A stretch of 64,000 nt of DNA from Leptospira selangorensis (GCF_004769405.1 NZ_RQES01000010.1:459716-523715), one strand, 5' to 3'. Positions 40,349-50,275 are shown, counted from the stretch's first letter. The notes: generated by a model not told the origin, from the sequence alone. Numbers and translations: made by a program.

Positions 40349-41218
40349 ATGTTAAAGATCAAAAAAGTTATTCAAATTTTCGTAATATTTACTTGTTTTT
40401 CTTCAAGTTTCATCGGCTGCGAAGATTCCAAAAGTTCTTCCGGCGCAGAGGCTCTTCTTGCACTTGGGCTGGGAGGATCCGGATTCTTAAGTTCTTGCGA
40501 TCAGAGAACACCAGAATCGGGCAGAGGAATTTTTGTAGCTGATGAGATCATTTCAGCTCCTACGAGTACTGGTATCGGATTCAAAGATTCGGATTGTTCT
40601 ATCGACGGAATTCGCGGCCAAGGAAAGTTTAACGGCTCTCTTGACGTATATACTTTAGATGCTTCCGGAATCGGATCTTCTATCATACTTCGCTGGTCAG
40701 GAATAAAGGTACTTCCTACAAGCGGCATAGACTTTATAGTTTATGAAAACCCTTTCTTTGTAGGGGTTCAGAACAATTCAAACTCATTCGACAACGTTTT
40801 TATGGAACCTCTAATAGTAGAGGTAGGCAACGATCTAACAAATTGGTGCGGATGGAATCCAAACTATACGAATTCAGATCCGAATACTTTTGTGGGAAAT
40901 CCTACATACTGGAATAATTTTGCAGGAATCACTCCCTTCATCTATAATCAAGACTCGAATCCAATGACTGTCTCCGAGGTTTTTGATACGGATATTATAA
41001 ACGGAGGTGGGGGTGGAGATGGTTTCGACTTAGCAGATTCTAATTTTGGAAACTCCGGTTCCGGTTGTAGTGGTACCTTAAAAAGCGAAATCCAAACGAA
41101 CGGATTTACTTATATCAAAATATCCGCAGCTAAAACGATTTTGACTTCTCTACCTATCGATTCGGCTCATGCAAATCCGGATATAGACGGGGTCATCGCG
41201 AAATCCGTAACTCCTTAA
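40349..41218 (+). CDS. Riboswitch-controlled lipoprotein B, surface-protein-like
   Basis: A 289-residue lipoprotein (signal ending SSSFIGC, lipidated C24). The mature domain contains IDFIVYENPFFVGVQNNSNS, EPLIVEVGNDLTNWCGW, GITPFI and GGDGFDLAD segments. I recall a similar arrangement in cell-surface proteins encoded beside cobalamin genes in other bacteria, but cannot confirm it. It lies 31 bases after lipoprotein A, with GGAAGGAAAATAG before the ATG. With the B12 riboswitch upstream, corrinoid binding or uptake is a reasonable guess. Confidence 0.82.
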   Translation: MLKIKKVIQIFVIFTCFSSSFIGCEDSKSSSGAEALLALGLGGSGFLSSCDQRTPESGRGIFVADEIISAPTSTGIGFKDSDCSIDGIRGQGKFNGSLDVYTLDASGIGSSIILRWSGIKVLPTSGIDFIVYENPFFVGVQNNSNSFDNVFMEPLIVEVGNDLTNWCGWNPNYTNSDPNTFVGNPTYWNNFAGITPFIYNQDSNPMTVSEVFDTDIINGGGGGDGFDLADSNFGNSGSGCSGTLKSEIQTNGFTYIKISAAKTILTSLPIDSAHANPDIDGVIAKSVTP

Positions 41219-41285
41219 CCTAAAACTGAAAAAGATCTTCCGTTCTTTTTCAGTTCAATATTAAAATTTTAACAAGTGAAAACAT

Positions 41286-42329
41286 ATGATCCGCCCAAAA
41301 GATGTGCACCAATTGAACCTAGATAAATTATTACGCAATAAAATTGATACCAAAACCAAGCCATTAGGCGCCTTGGGAAAATTAGAAGATCTTGCCTATC
41401 GAATCGGTACAATCCAGAACACAGTCGATCCCGTATTATCCAATCCGCATCTATTAGTATTCGCGGGGGATCATGGACTCGCAGACTCGGGAGTTTCCGC
41501 ATTTCCTAAAGAAGTTACTTACCAAATGGTATTGAACTTTTTGAATGGAGGAGCAGCAATCAATGTGTTCTGCAAACAGCATGGAATCAAATTATTGGTT
41601 ATAGACTCAGGAGTTTCCGGTAACTTCGAACAATCTCATCCGGATTTTATACCTGCAAAAATTGCCGCCGGAACTAGAAACATTCTGAACGAACCGGCAA
41701 TGACAAGAGAAGAATGCGAAGAAGCAATTCGTATCGGCGAAGAGATCGCAATTACCAAAGTGCCAAAAGATTGTAATATAATCGGATTTGGAGAGATGGG
41801 GATCGGAAATACTTCCAGTGCTTCGCTACTCGCTTCCGTATTTTTAGATCGTTCCGCAGAAGATCTTACTGGAAGAGGAACAGGCTTGGACGATCAGTCC
41901 TTAGAACGTAAAAAAAAGATCCTAGCTGAATGCAGAGCAAAACATCAAGTAAATCCAAAAGATCCTATTGAAGTTCTCTCTAAGTTTGGAGGTTTCGAGA
42001 TCGCGATGATCTGCGGAGCAATGCTTTCTTCTTATAAAGAAAATCGTTTGATCCTGGTTGACGGATTTATCGCAAGTTCTGCGTTTTTAACGGCGTCTAG
42101 AATAGAACCCAAGATCGTTCGTAATGCAGTCTTCGCTCATAAATCTTCCGAACAAGGTCATAAATTGATCCTGGAGTTTTTTGACGCAGATCCTATTTTA
42201 GATCTTGGACTTCGATTAGGAGAAGGGACTGGATGTGCGCTAGCTTATCCTATCTTAGAATCCGCATTGGCTTTCTTAAGAGATATGGCAAGTTTCGAAT
42301 CCGCAGGCGTTTCCGAAAAAAAAGACTAG
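41286..42329 (+). CDS. cobT: Nicotinate-nucleotide:dimethylbenzimidazole phosphoribosyltransferase
   Basis: Activates the lower-ligand base of cobalamin as alpha-ribazole phosphate. The 347-residue length is standard. Motifs are [13 protein letters not shown] near residue 25, [32 protein letters not shown] and the catalytic-glutamate stretch [13 protein letters not shown]. It is third in the riboswitch operon, followed by cobS and a CobC-type phosphatase, so the operon covers nucleotide-loop assembly. CobU is not in the window. Confidence 0.95.
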   Translation: MIRPKDVHQLNLDKLLRNKIDTKTKPLGALGKLEDLAYRIGTIQNTVDPVLSNPHLLVFAGDHGLADSGVSAFPKEVTYQMVLNFLNGGAAINVFCKQHGIKLLVIDSGVSGNFEQSHPDFIPAKIAAGTRNILNEPAMTREECEEAIRIGEEIAITKVPKDCNIIGFGEMGIGNTSSASLLASVFLDRSAEDLTGRGTGLDDQSLERKKKILAECRAKHQVNPKDPIEVLSKFGGFEIAMICGAMLSSYKENRLILVDGFIASSAFLTASRIEPKIVRNAVFAHKSSEQGHKLILEFFDADPILDLGLRLGEGTGCALAYPILESALAFLRDMASFESAGVSEKKD

Positions 42330-42384
42330 TCTCAAATCAAATTCTCGCTGCCTGAATCGGAGGAATGAATAAATTCGTCTTTGC

Positions 42385-43197
42385 ATGTTTGGATTTATCC
42401 GCAAAGAACTGATCATTTTTCTTTCCTCCGTACGTTATAATACTCGTATCATCGTTCCGTCTTGGGTGGAACATTCGGACGAATATCTCAATTCTTCTTC
42501 CAGATATTTTCCTTTAGTTGGATGGATTGTTGGAGCTATAGCTTGGTTCGTTCTATGGGTTGCAGATCTTTCATTGAGTTGGGAGATCAGTATCGTTTTA
42601 GCAATGGCAGTTTCCGTTTTGGTTACTGGCGCTTTCCATGAAGACGGATTTACAGACGTATGCGACGGGTTCGGTGGAGGATGGACTAAAGAGAAAATCC
42701 TAGAAATTATGAAGGATAGCAGGATAGGCGCCTTCGGAACAATCGGAATTATACTCGTACTTCTTCTTAAATTCGTATGCTACAAATCTTTAGAAGAATT
42801 TTCCATCGAAGTTCTCTTCATCACCATACTATCCTCTCATTCTTCCAGTAGATTTTGGGCATTATTCACTGCAAAAACTCTTCCTTATGTGAGAGAAGAC
42901 CAACTCTCCAAAGCAAAACCGATCATCCAAACTTTAAAAACTTCTAATGTAATTATTGCAGGGATTTGGGGACTGGCTCCTTGGCTCGCATTCTTTCACA
43001 ACGAGTATCTTCCTTCGGATAGGGTTTTTGGATTTTTATTATACCCCTTCCTTTTACAAACATTCGGATATTTATATCTTAGAAGTTTTTACAAAAAATG
43101 GCTGGGAGGATATACAGGAGATTGTTTGGGTGCAGTCCAACAAGTTACCGAACTATTATATCTGATCGGGATCGTCGCCGCATGGAAATCTTTTTAG
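42385..43197 (+). CDS. cobS: Cobalamin synthase
   Basis: Joins adenosylcobinamide-GDP to alpha-ribazole in the inner membrane. The 270-residue protein has several hydrophobic helices and the signature GAFHEDGFTDVCDGFGGGWT (about 75-94) with KDSRIGAFG. The nearest strong GGAGG lies about 21 bases before the ATG, so the start is not fully settled. The end overlaps the phosphatase gene by 16 bases. Confidence 0.93.
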   Translation: MFGFIRKELIIFLSSVRYNTRIIVPSWVEHSDEYLNSSSRYFPLVGWIVGAIAWFVLWVADLSLSWEISIVLAMAVSVLVTGAFHEDGFTDVCDGFGGGWTKEKILEIMKDSRIGAFGTIGIILVLLLKFVCYKSLEEFSIEVLFITILSSHSSSRFWALFTAKTLPYVREDQLSKAKPIIQTLKTSNVIIAGIWGLAPWLAFFHNEYLPSDRVFGFLLYPFLLQTFGYLYLRSFYKKWLGGYTGDCLGAVQQVTELLYLIGIVAAWKSF

Positions 43198-43823
43198 TCA
43201 GACATACCACTCCTGAAGTAGAACCGGGAACTTGTTATGGTAAATCGGATCTAGGACTTCCTTCCAGTTTTGAAAAGGAAGCGGAGAATGTTCTGAAACT
43301 TCTTCCTGAAAAAGTACATTCAATCCGAACCAGTCCTTTATTCAGATGTTATAGTTTGGCAGAATATATCAGCAAACATCTAGAATCAAAATCGATCACT
43401 CCCGCTTGGAAAGTGGACTCGAATATCCAAGAGTTGGACTTCGGTGATTGGGAAGGGCGTTTGTGGGAAGACCTACCAAGATCCGAAACCGATCCATGGA
43501 TGGAAGATTTTGTAAACAGAAGGCCTCCAGGAGGGGAAACCTACTCCGAATTAAAGACAAGGATCTTAAGATCCTGGGAAGAAGGTCTTCAAGAAGCAAA
43601 GTCTTGGGAAAATCTCAAAAAAGAAGAAGGGGAAACATCCGAATACAAAACGATCTGGGTCAGCCACGGAGGACCAATCCGATGTTTATCATCTATGGTA
43701 TTAGGTTTCCCCTTGGAGAATTCGTTTCGATTAGTTTTAGAATATGGATCCGTTTCTTGTTTTAAGATACGATTTGGAGAAATCGAATCTTATCCTCAAT
43801 TTGTTTATTGGAATAAGAAGTAA
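43182..43823 (+). CDS. cobC: Histidine phosphatase, alpha-ribazole phosphatase-like
   Basis: Probably removes phosphate from alpha-ribazole 5'-phosphate or from adenosylcobalamin phosphate in the last cobalamin steps. The 213 residues begin MEIFLVRHTTPE, with the phosphohistidine in the RHxxP motif, and carry ELDFGDWEGRLWEDLP and a second histidine in WVSHGGPIRC. Start chosen at 43182 because an open frame extending to 43098 lies wholly inside cobS. Similar phosphatases act on other substrates, so the name rests on operon context. Confidence 0.85.
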   Translation: MEIFLVRHTTPEVEPGTCYGKSDLGLPSSFEKEAENVLKLLPEKVHSIRTSPLFRCYSLAEYISKHLESKSITPAWKVDSNIQELDFGDWEGRLWEDLPRSETDPWMEDFVNRRPPGGETYSELKTRILRSWEEGLQEAKSWENLKKEEGETSEYKTIWVSHGGPIRCLSSMVLGFPLENSFRLVLEYGSVSCFKIRFGEIESYPQFVYWNKK

Positions 43824-43916
43824 ACCTACTTAGAACTAATAAGACATAAACAAATAATCGGATCGCTAAGGTGTTTTTATTTTTATCCGATAAGGAATAT
43901 AGTATTCGAATCCCTC

Positions 43917-45005
43917 ATGTTCTCTTTCCGAAATTTCAGATATAGTTCCGTTCTTAATAACGAAATATTAAAGTATATTCTTATCATATCTTTACTTCTC
44001 GGCCCTTCTTTCCTCGTTTCGGATACTTCGCCCGAGCTTGCAGTACCAGGACAGCCTGAAACTGCAAAACTATTTATATTAGATGCAAGTGGTTCCATGA
44101 ACGAATACCTTGGGATCTATCAAAAGGTTCATCTTGCAAAAAAGTACGTTCGTCATTATGTGGATAAACTTCCGGAGGAAACTGAAGTAGGTTTTATCGC
44201 TTATGGAAATCGTCTGCCTGGTTGCCAATCTTCCAGACTTTATCAGCCATTAGAAAAAGGAAATCGTCCCGGTTTTCAAAATAAACTTTTCGGTCTTACT
44301 CCTTCCGGCGCTACTCCACTTGCAGAATCTATCAGGATCGCGGGAGATTATATCGTTCGCAGGAAATCTCCAACCGACTTGATCTTAGTTACTGATGGAA
44401 TTGAAAGCTGCTACGGAAATCCGGAAAAAGAACTCCAGGTGCTTCAACAAAAAGGTATAAATTTCAAAATGCATATCTTTGGTCTAGGACTGAAACCAGA
44501 AGAAAAAAGAATCATGCAATCTTTGGCCAAAATAGGAAACGGGAAGTATTATAATGTTGGAGAAGATAGCGATTTCTTTCTCGCGATGGAAGATCTTTTA
44601 AAACAAGAACCTCTACCTAAAAGAACGGAAGTAGAGTCGGAAAAGCGTAAACCTAAGATCAGGATCGCAGGAATCGAAAAAAATCAAACCGATTCAGAAG
44701 ATAATTTTTATAGAGTAAAATTTATTTTTGAGAATTCAGATTCTGATAATCAATGTGTACTCTTAAATTTGAAAAGAAGAAGTTCTACTTCTTCTAAAAT
44801 ACAAAGCTGGAATCCTCAAAGAGCTTCTGAACCGGAAAGAGTATTGCGAACGGAACAAATCTGTTTCCGATCTAGAAAGGGAGAAGGAGAATTTCAGATC
44901 TCTGCTCCGGCACATCTTCCTTTAAACTTGGAATTGGAACTTTGGGACACAAAAGGTATCCCAAGTCCCGTGGACAAAAGTGGAGAAAAAAATCTAACCG
45001 AATAA
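43917..45005 (+). CDS. von Willebrand factor A domain protein, exported
   Basis: A 362-residue protein with a hydrophobic N-terminal segment (ILKYILIISLLLGPSFLVS, about 17-35) that anchors or exports it, then a VWA domain with a complete MIDAS start D56-A-S-G-S60 and DLILVTDGIES. The last ~110 residues have no recognised domain. No clear ribosome site precedes the ATG at 43917. It is convergent with the two DUF4139 genes, and VWA proteins often bind such surface proteins. Function unknown. Confidence 0.82.
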   Translation: MFSFRNFRYSSVLNNEILKYILIISLLLGPSFLVSDTSPELAVPGQPETAKLFILDASGSMNEYLGIYQKVHLAKKYVRHYVDKLPEETEVGFIAYGNRLPGCQSSRLYQPLEKGNRPGFQNKLFGLTPSGATPLAESIRIAGDYIVRRKSPTDLILVTDGIESCYGNPEKELQVLQQKGINFKMHIFGLGLKPEEKRIMQSLAKIGNGKYYNVGEDSDFFLAMEDLLKQEPLPKRTEVESEKRKPKIRIAGIEKNQTDSEDNFYRVKFIFENSDSDNQCVLLNLKRRSSTSSKIQSWNPQRASEPERVLRTEQICFRSRKGEGEFQISAPAHLPLNLELELWDTKGIPSPVDKSGEKNLTE

Positions 45006-45009
45006 GGTC

Positions 45010-46668
45010 TTAGAAAGATCTTAAAAAATCCAAGTTTTGATGATTCGGATAAGTTACCTTATATTCTAACTTGATCTCTTTTTTTCCGGAAGGCGGGATC
45101 ACTAAATTCCACTCAATAATCCCAGAGTTAGCGCGATATTCTTTTGAACCAGGAGTACTTGCCTCTTGATTCACTTCTACTTTCACACTTGCTGATTCAG
45201 AAATAGGGATCTGCTCTCTTACTATCACAGTTTTACTTTCTTTACCGAAATTTTCCAAACTTAGATAAACTTTCTTCTCCATCACTTTTTGAGTAGAAAT
45301 GAGTCCTTCTTTCGTTTGGTTCCAATCCTTTCTATAAGAAAGTCTTAAACTACCTTCCGTTCCAAGAGAGACGGAAAGATTTTCTTTCGGAGAAACATAA
45401 GAAACTTTTGTTCTTCCTACAAGCCCCGAACTTCTGAATAAAGAAACTTCCCCAGGAAGGATGGGAAATTCTCCCATATTCTGAAACTCAGCTTCTAATA
45501 GAGGAAACGGTTTGTATCTAGGAGAAGCCACGGTTTTTACCTGGATAGGCGCGTTAAAAGATAACATTTCGAATTTTCTGGATTCTTTTTGCGAAGCCAA
45601 GGTGATCGTTTTAGGAAGCCTGAATAAAAATCCGCTTCCTCTTTCGCTAGAAGGGGAAGGTTCTTCCGTAGAGGGAATATTGGATTCTTCATTAGGCATT
45701 TGAGCGGCACCGACAGCCTGAGTCTGGTTCGTAAGAATTTCCTGCTTCGAATCCACTTCTACATCAAATAACCTTAATGGACGAAGTCTGTCCCTTCTAA
45801 GAGACAGATCAGGTCTGGTGGTAGAAAGTAGAAGTTGTACTCCCTTCCAATCTTCTCCGGATTCTTGTCGAATCTCTACTATGTATTCCAGTTTCGCTTT
45901 AGTCAAAGAATCATCCGCAGTTAGAATATAAGTAGGTTTCCAGTCGGCGCTTGGAACTAAATAACTCAAACGAAGTTCCACACTCTTGGCCTCTGAACTT
46001 GTATTAACGATTTGGACCCAAGTTGTACGTGTACTTTTTTCCGCTTGGGACAATAAGAGTGAAAGTTGAGCTCTCGATTCCTCCAACTCGGTTTGAACCT
46101 TACGTTTTGATTTTTCTAATTTCTCCCAAGAGGCAAAAATTGAAACAGCTTCATCTCTGGTTTTTTTAAGATAAGTTCCCCAATTTTTTCCGTCTCCTTC
46201 TACCCTTCCGTATAGAAGATTACGGCCCACAACGTCCGAAACTTTTTTACGCATCTCTGATAATAGGTCTTTTTCGGCCCTTAGATCATTCTCTTTTGCT
46301 AATATATTTTCCAGATCCTTCTCCAGTTGCTGCACTTTTTTCTGGAGTTGGGCGACTTCCGGATTAGAAGCGGCAGTACCTTCTTCTTTCCAAGTCCTGG
46401 AACCTGTAACCTCTACTTGAGGAGAAGTTACCGCTGCCGTTAAAGTTTCCTCTAAAAGAGAAACTGGAAGATACGAAATTTCTATCTTATTAGTTCCGGG
46501 TTCTAACTGTACTCTTCCGGATCTTAAAATCTGAGCTGTTCCCTGATGAACGGTCACTTCTTTGATAGGAAGACTGAATTCTTTTCCGAATACCGGAAAA
46601 GAAACCAAAACGAAAATAAATACGAATTTCGCGACTGATGAATACATTAAAATTTTATAATTTTTCAT
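45010..46668 (-). CDS. DUF4139 (mucoidy-inhibitor-A-like) protein, second of pair
   Basis: A 552-residue protein with a signal peptide (IFVLVSFPVFG), an N-terminal DUF4140-like strand domain (TVHQGTAQILRSG), a coiled-coil (about 105-215) and the DUF4139 beta domain (WVQIVNTSSEAKSVELRLSYLVPSADWKPTYIL). The ATG at 46668 follows GAGG with six-base spacing. A TTG at 46680 overlapping the upstream stop is an alternative. It is co-transcribed with the larger paralogue upstream. Such proteins are periplasmic or surface proteins of unknown role. Confidence 0.85.
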   Translation of the reverse strand: MKNYKILMYSSVAKFVFIFVLVSFPVFGKEFSLPIKEVTVHQGTAQILRSGRVQLEPGTNKIEISYLPVSLLEETLTAAVTSPQVEVTGSRTWKEEGTAASNPEVAQLQKKVQQLEKDLENILAKENDLRAEKDLLSEMRKKVSDVVGRNLLYGRVEGDGKNWGTYLKKTRDEAVSIFASWEKLEKSKRKVQTELEESRAQLSLLLSQAEKSTRTTWVQIVNTSSEAKSVELRLSYLVPSADWKPTYILTADDSLTKAKLEYIVEIRQESGEDWKGVQLLLSTTRPDLSLRRDRLRPLRLFDVEVDSKQEILTNQTQAVGAAQMPNEESNIPSTEEPSPSSERGSGFLFRLPKTITLASQKESRKFEMLSFNAPIQVKTVASPRYKPFPLLEAEFQNMGEFPILPGEVSLFRSSGLVGRTKVSYVSPKENLSVSLGTEGSLRLSYRKDWNQTKEGLISTQKVMEKKVYLSLENFGKESKTVIVREQIPISESASVKVEVNQEASTPGSKEYRANSGIIEWNLVIPPSGKKEIKLEYKVTYPNHQNLDFLRSF

Positions 46669-46676
46669 AATAAGCC

Positions 46677-48782
46677 TCAATAAGAATCCGAACCAGGAGT
46701 TTCTCTTAGGATATTGTCCGCAGGATAAGAAACCGTGTATTCGAATTGAACTGTTTTGCGTGAGTTTGCACCGATCTCAAACTCGTAAGTCAAAATCCCA
46801 TCGTCTGTTTTGGATTTAGGCGTATCAGTGCCTAAGGACCATTCCACTTTTACGCTATCATCGTTTGTATAAGGAATACGATCGATCAGGCGGACAGGAA
46901 CAGCTCTACGTTTATTATTTTTAATAGAAATAGTAACTCTATAACGGATATTCTTTTTACGGGAAATGATCCCCGATTTATCATCCAGCTTTTCTTGTTT
47001 TCTCTCCACTTTGATATCTCTATCCGGCCCGAGTTCCATTTTGATCTCTTGGCCAGGTTTCAAAGTGGAGACCGTAGTTGTTCCTAAAAGATTTTCTCCT
47101 GAATAAATTTCCAGAGGGCCGGCAAGCAAAGGTTCTCTTTCCGTATTCGAAGAAACCACATTCAGAAAAACTCCATCGTTTGTAAGTGGAGAAGTTTCAT
47201 AACCAGGACGAACGGTAATATTTCTTTTACGAAGGAATACTCGATTCAATGTGCGATCAGAAGGGATTTTTTCTCTAGACTGGGCAATATATCTGAAATC
47301 GAATCCTTCGGAAGAAATTCCCGGAGCAATCAATTGATTGGAATATTTTTTATCCGAACTCAATTGAGAAGATCTATTTAAAAGATTTTGCACTTCGTTT
47401 TCCAGATCTTTCAGTTCTTTTCTGGAACTTTCTCTTAAACCTGAAAATCTACGAAGAGCTTCTTTTCCATATCGAATGGATTCTTCGTATGATCCTTGGT
47501 CGAAAGAATATTTTTGGCTCGCAAGTTCTCCTTGCAGTCTGTTCATATTCTCTTCTACACGAAGTGAATTGGATCTGTCCTTATAATTTCCTTCTATCAA
47601 TGCACGAGATTGCATTAAAGGACTATCATTCTTTTCCTGATATTGAACATCATCGATTCTCTCTTCCGCTTTACTTCTTTGAGAAATTTTAGGTGCAGGA
47701 GCTTTTTTCTTGGATTCCTTTTTACTTTGGATCATAGCGCCCGCGTTTGCAGAAGGTTTAGAAGGAGCGTCATACTCCTTATCAGCAGGAGAATAATCTT
47801 CTTCTCCCGAATACACAGCTACTTCTTTAGAAGCGATCCTGTATTCTCTATATTCTGGTAAGTCTATATCTTGGTTTGGATTCGCTGTGGAAAATTCTAA
47901 TCGAACGTTTTTCCAATCTTCTCCAGTTTCATTCCGGACCAATGCATGCCAACCTAACTCCGCCTCTTGTCCGTTCGAATTCAATTCTAATGTATAACGA
48001 GGAAACCAGTTTGCACCTCGGATCAAATATTTATATTCAAATGGAAAAGTATTCGGAGTATCGGATTCAACATCTAAACGAATCTCTTTCCTGCGGAGTG
48101 TATCGCCTTCTGCTAGATGAGCGATCTTAGTGGTGACTATATAAAACTCTTCCCGGATACGATCTAACTCTTCTAACTTTGCTAATCTAAGTTTCGTATT
48201 ATCTTCCGCTAGTTCGGCATACGTTTTGCGGAAGGAAGAAAAATTTTCCGAGTCGATCTTCTCCACTACTCCGTCCTGGTCTCTGATCGCAGGTTTAATC
48301 GATTTGATAGAAGCTTCCCAATCCAAAAGGTCTTGGACCTCTCTCGATTTTGTACTTAAAGCTAATAATAGACTTTCTTTCCTTTTTTCCAACTCTTCCG
48401 CTTCTTGGGATTTTTTTCTTCTAGATGCTTTTTCCGAAACACGTATCCCTTTGATCTTAAATTTTTTATTCGGATCGGTAAATGTGATGATCACACTCTT
48501 GTCCAAGGAAGCGATCGGAACTTCTCCCAATAAAACTTCCGAAACTCCCGCGGGAAGTTTAACCTCGGATTGTCTAGTAACATAAACCAGATCGGAATAC
48601 AATAGAACGGAATCAATTCTTGCATAAGAAACGGGGACAGGAGATTTAGAGGCCTTCTCCTCTTCCGTAATGGCTGTAGGAGTGTCACTTGCTGAAGGAT
48701 CGGATTCTTGGGCGTAAAAATTAGTCCCTAACAAAATCAGAAAAGATGCTGCAAGAACCGAGGAAGAAAAACGAGAAATCAT
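46677..48782 (-). CDS. DUF4139/DUF4140 protein, larger paralogue
   Basis: A 701-residue exported protein (signal SSSVLAASFLILLGTNFYAQ) of the mucoidy-inhibitor-A-like family. It has an N-terminal DUF4140 segment (VTRQSEVKLPAGVSEVLLGEVPIA), coiled-coil stretches, a long low-complexity lysine/serine/proline linker (about 350-430) and the DUF4139 domain. The start is set at the ATG at 48782; an open frame from a TTG at 48821 lacks a signal at its front. It overlaps the next paralogue and seems to be a gene duplication. Confidence 0.84.
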   Translation of the reverse strand: MISRFSSSVLAASFLILLGTNFYAQESDPSASDTPTAITEEEKASKSPVPVSYARIDSVLLYSDLVYVTRQSEVKLPAGVSEVLLGEVPIASLDKSVIITFTDPNKKFKIKGIRVSEKASRRKKSQEAEELEKRKESLLLALSTKSREVQDLLDWEASIKSIKPAIRDQDGVVEKIDSENFSSFRKTYAELAEDNTKLRLAKLEELDRIREEFYIVTTKIAHLAEGDTLRRKEIRLDVESDTPNTFPFEYKYLIRGANWFPRYTLELNSNGQEAELGWHALVRNETGEDWKNVRLEFSTANPNQDIDLPEYREYRIASKEVAVYSGEEDYSPADKEYDAPSKPSANAGAMIQSKKESKKKAPAPKISQRSKAEERIDDVQYQEKNDSPLMQSRALIEGNYKDRSNSLRVEENMNRLQGELASQKYSFDQGSYEESIRYGKEALRRFSGLRESSRKELKDLENEVQNLLNRSSQLSSDKKYSNQLIAPGISSEGFDFRYIAQSREKIPSDRTLNRVFLRKRNITVRPGYETSPLTNDGVFLNVVSSNTEREPLLAGPLEIYSGENLLGTTTVSTLKPGQEIKMELGPDRDIKVERKQEKLDDKSGIISRKKNIRYRVTISIKNNKRRAVPVRLIDRIPYTNDDSVKVEWSLGTDTPKSKTDDGILTYEFEIGANSRKTVQFEYTVSYPADNILRETPGSDSY

Positions 48783-48841
48783 AGGTTCTATGTGGATACT
48801 TGCCGAAACATAGTTCGTCAATTTATTTTCACAGCCATAAA

Positions 48842-48870
48842 AAAAGCGCCTTCGTTGAAAAGGCGCTTTT
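48842..48870 (-). terminator. Terminator between desaturase and DUF4139 genes
   Basis: AAAAGCGCCTT (48842-48852) pairs with AAGGCGCTTTT (48860-48870). Read leftwards it follows the desaturase-like gene (which ends at 48902) and runs into seven Ts, so it ends that transcript. It is partly bidirectional, but no rightward gene needs it. Confidence 0.9.
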
Positions 48871-48901
48871 TAACTCTAAAAACTAGCTCAAAAATCAGGA
48901 A

Positions 48902-50194
48902 CTAAACTGTTTTAGGCATGTATCCTTTGATGCTGAAAAACCTTTTTTGAGAAACCAAAAAGCCTCCCAACACAAAGAATGAGATCAATGCTACCTGTTT
49001 CATTAATTCAGGAAGATATTGTAAAGTCTCTACAGGAAGAACGGCAGTCAATTTTTCTACATGAGTAAAATCGAAAGGATATACATAGGTCAGAGCAGCG
49101 ATAGAAGCCAGGCGGATCAGCTCAGAAACAATACCTGAAGTTTTTAGTTCGAAAATCGCGCCTATATTCCATAGAGTCCAAAGCACATAAAAACCTAAGA
49201 CACACATCTCGAATAGAGGTAATTCTTTTTTGAATTCTAGATAGACCATAGAAGCACCCAACCCGAAGAAGAACTGAGTAATAGAATACGCTAATAATGT
49301 ATAAGGAATATGTGTATTAAATTTTTGATAAGTAGAACGATCTATCTCAGGAGGAACCACTGATTCTCCCAGATCTTTCGGCTTCCAACCTGGAGGTTTG
49401 ATCCAAACTAAAAATTTATCCTTCCAATTCTTAGTTTTCCAGGAAAGAAGGAATAACTCTTCGAAATAATGGAACTGTGTCCAAACAGGACTCCAGGTCT
49501 GCATAGGTTTTACGATCCCAAAGATAGGCTCTTCTTCTTCCTCTTTATAAGACCCGAACATTCTGTCCCAGATCGCAAATGTTCCCGCGTAATTTTTATC
49601 TATATACTTAGGATCTCTTCCGTGGTGTACTCTATGTTGAGAAGGAGTGTTGAATACCCACTCGAAAATTCCTAATTTAGGGATCGCTCTAGTATGAAGC
49701 CAGAACTGATAAGCAAAATTAATCTGGATACAAAGTAGGAACATGATAGGCGGAAATCCCATCAATGCCAACGGGAGATAAAATGGAAGAGAGAACGTAT
49801 TTTGAGTGACTCCTTGTCTTAAAGCCACCGTAAAATTATAATCTTCACTTTGGTGGTGAGCCACATGAGAAGCCCAGAAAATATTGATCTCGTGCCCGAA
49901 TCTATGATACCAATAATAGAAAAAATCCGCCAGAACGAAACAGAACACCCAACCTATCCAAGAATCGTTTGAAATATTCAATATTCCAAATTTTGCATAT
50001 ACCCAGGAATACACCGCCATCAATCCTAGAGTAATAAACACAGTAAAGATCTGCATAAAGATCCCGGCTGAAAGATTATTGATAGAATCCTTAAAACGAT
50101 AGAATGGTTTATCACCAAACACTGAATAAAGTAGTTCAACAACTACCAAAACGAAAAATACGGGAGTAATCAGTTCAATTATATTCTTTTCCAT
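48902..50194 (-). CDS. Sterol desaturase/fatty-acid hydroxylase superfamily membrane protein
   Basis: A 430-residue protein with several membrane helices. Histidine boxes typical of di-iron membrane oxygenases are present: HRFGH, HVAHHQSEDYN and HRVHHGRD, with a fourth histidine around HTRAIPKLG. About 150 further residues of hydrophobic C-terminus follow the family core. The lipid substrate is unknown; alkylglycerol monooxygenase-like relatives share this layout. Monocistronic, with a terminator downstream. Confidence 0.88.
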   Translation of the reverse strand: MEKNIIELITPVFFVLVVVELLYSVFGDKPFYRFKDSINNLSAGIFMQIFTVFITLGLMAVYSWVYAKFGILNISNDSWIGWVFCFVLADFFYYWYHRFGHEINIFWASHVAHHQSEDYNFTVALRQGVTQNTFSLPFYLPLALMGFPPIMFLLCIQINFAYQFWLHTRAIPKLGIFEWVFNTPSQHRVHHGRDPKYIDKNYAGTFAIWDRMFGSYKEEEEEPIFGIVKPMQTWSPVWTQFHYFEELFLLSWKTKNWKDKFLVWIKPPGWKPKDLGESVVPPEIDRSTYQKFNTHIPYTLLAYSITQFFFGLGASMVYLEFKKELPLFEMCVLGFYVLWTLWNIGAIFELKTSGIVSELIRLASIAALTYVYPFDFTHVEKLTAVLPVETLQYLPELMKQVALISFFVLGGFLVSQKRFFSIKGYMPKTV

Positions 50195-50251
50195 CTCTAT
50201 TACCGAGTTTCGACTATCTCTGTAGCGATCATTCGGTCAAGAAAAAGAACC

Positions 50252-50275
50252 GAGGCGGTTTTTGAATTCCGCCTC
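50252..50275 (-). terminator. Terminator for the FadL-type porin gene
   Basis: GAGGCGG (50252-50258) and CCGCCTC (50269-50275) form a 7-bp stem. Read leftwards it is followed by GGTTCTTTTTC. It lies 55 bases beyond the porin stop. Confidence 0.75.

Noticed and set aside
43098..43181. Longer start for the CobC-like phosphatase
   Set aside because: The extension lies inside cobS and is not phosphatase-like; the protein begins naturally at MEIFLVRH, 43182.
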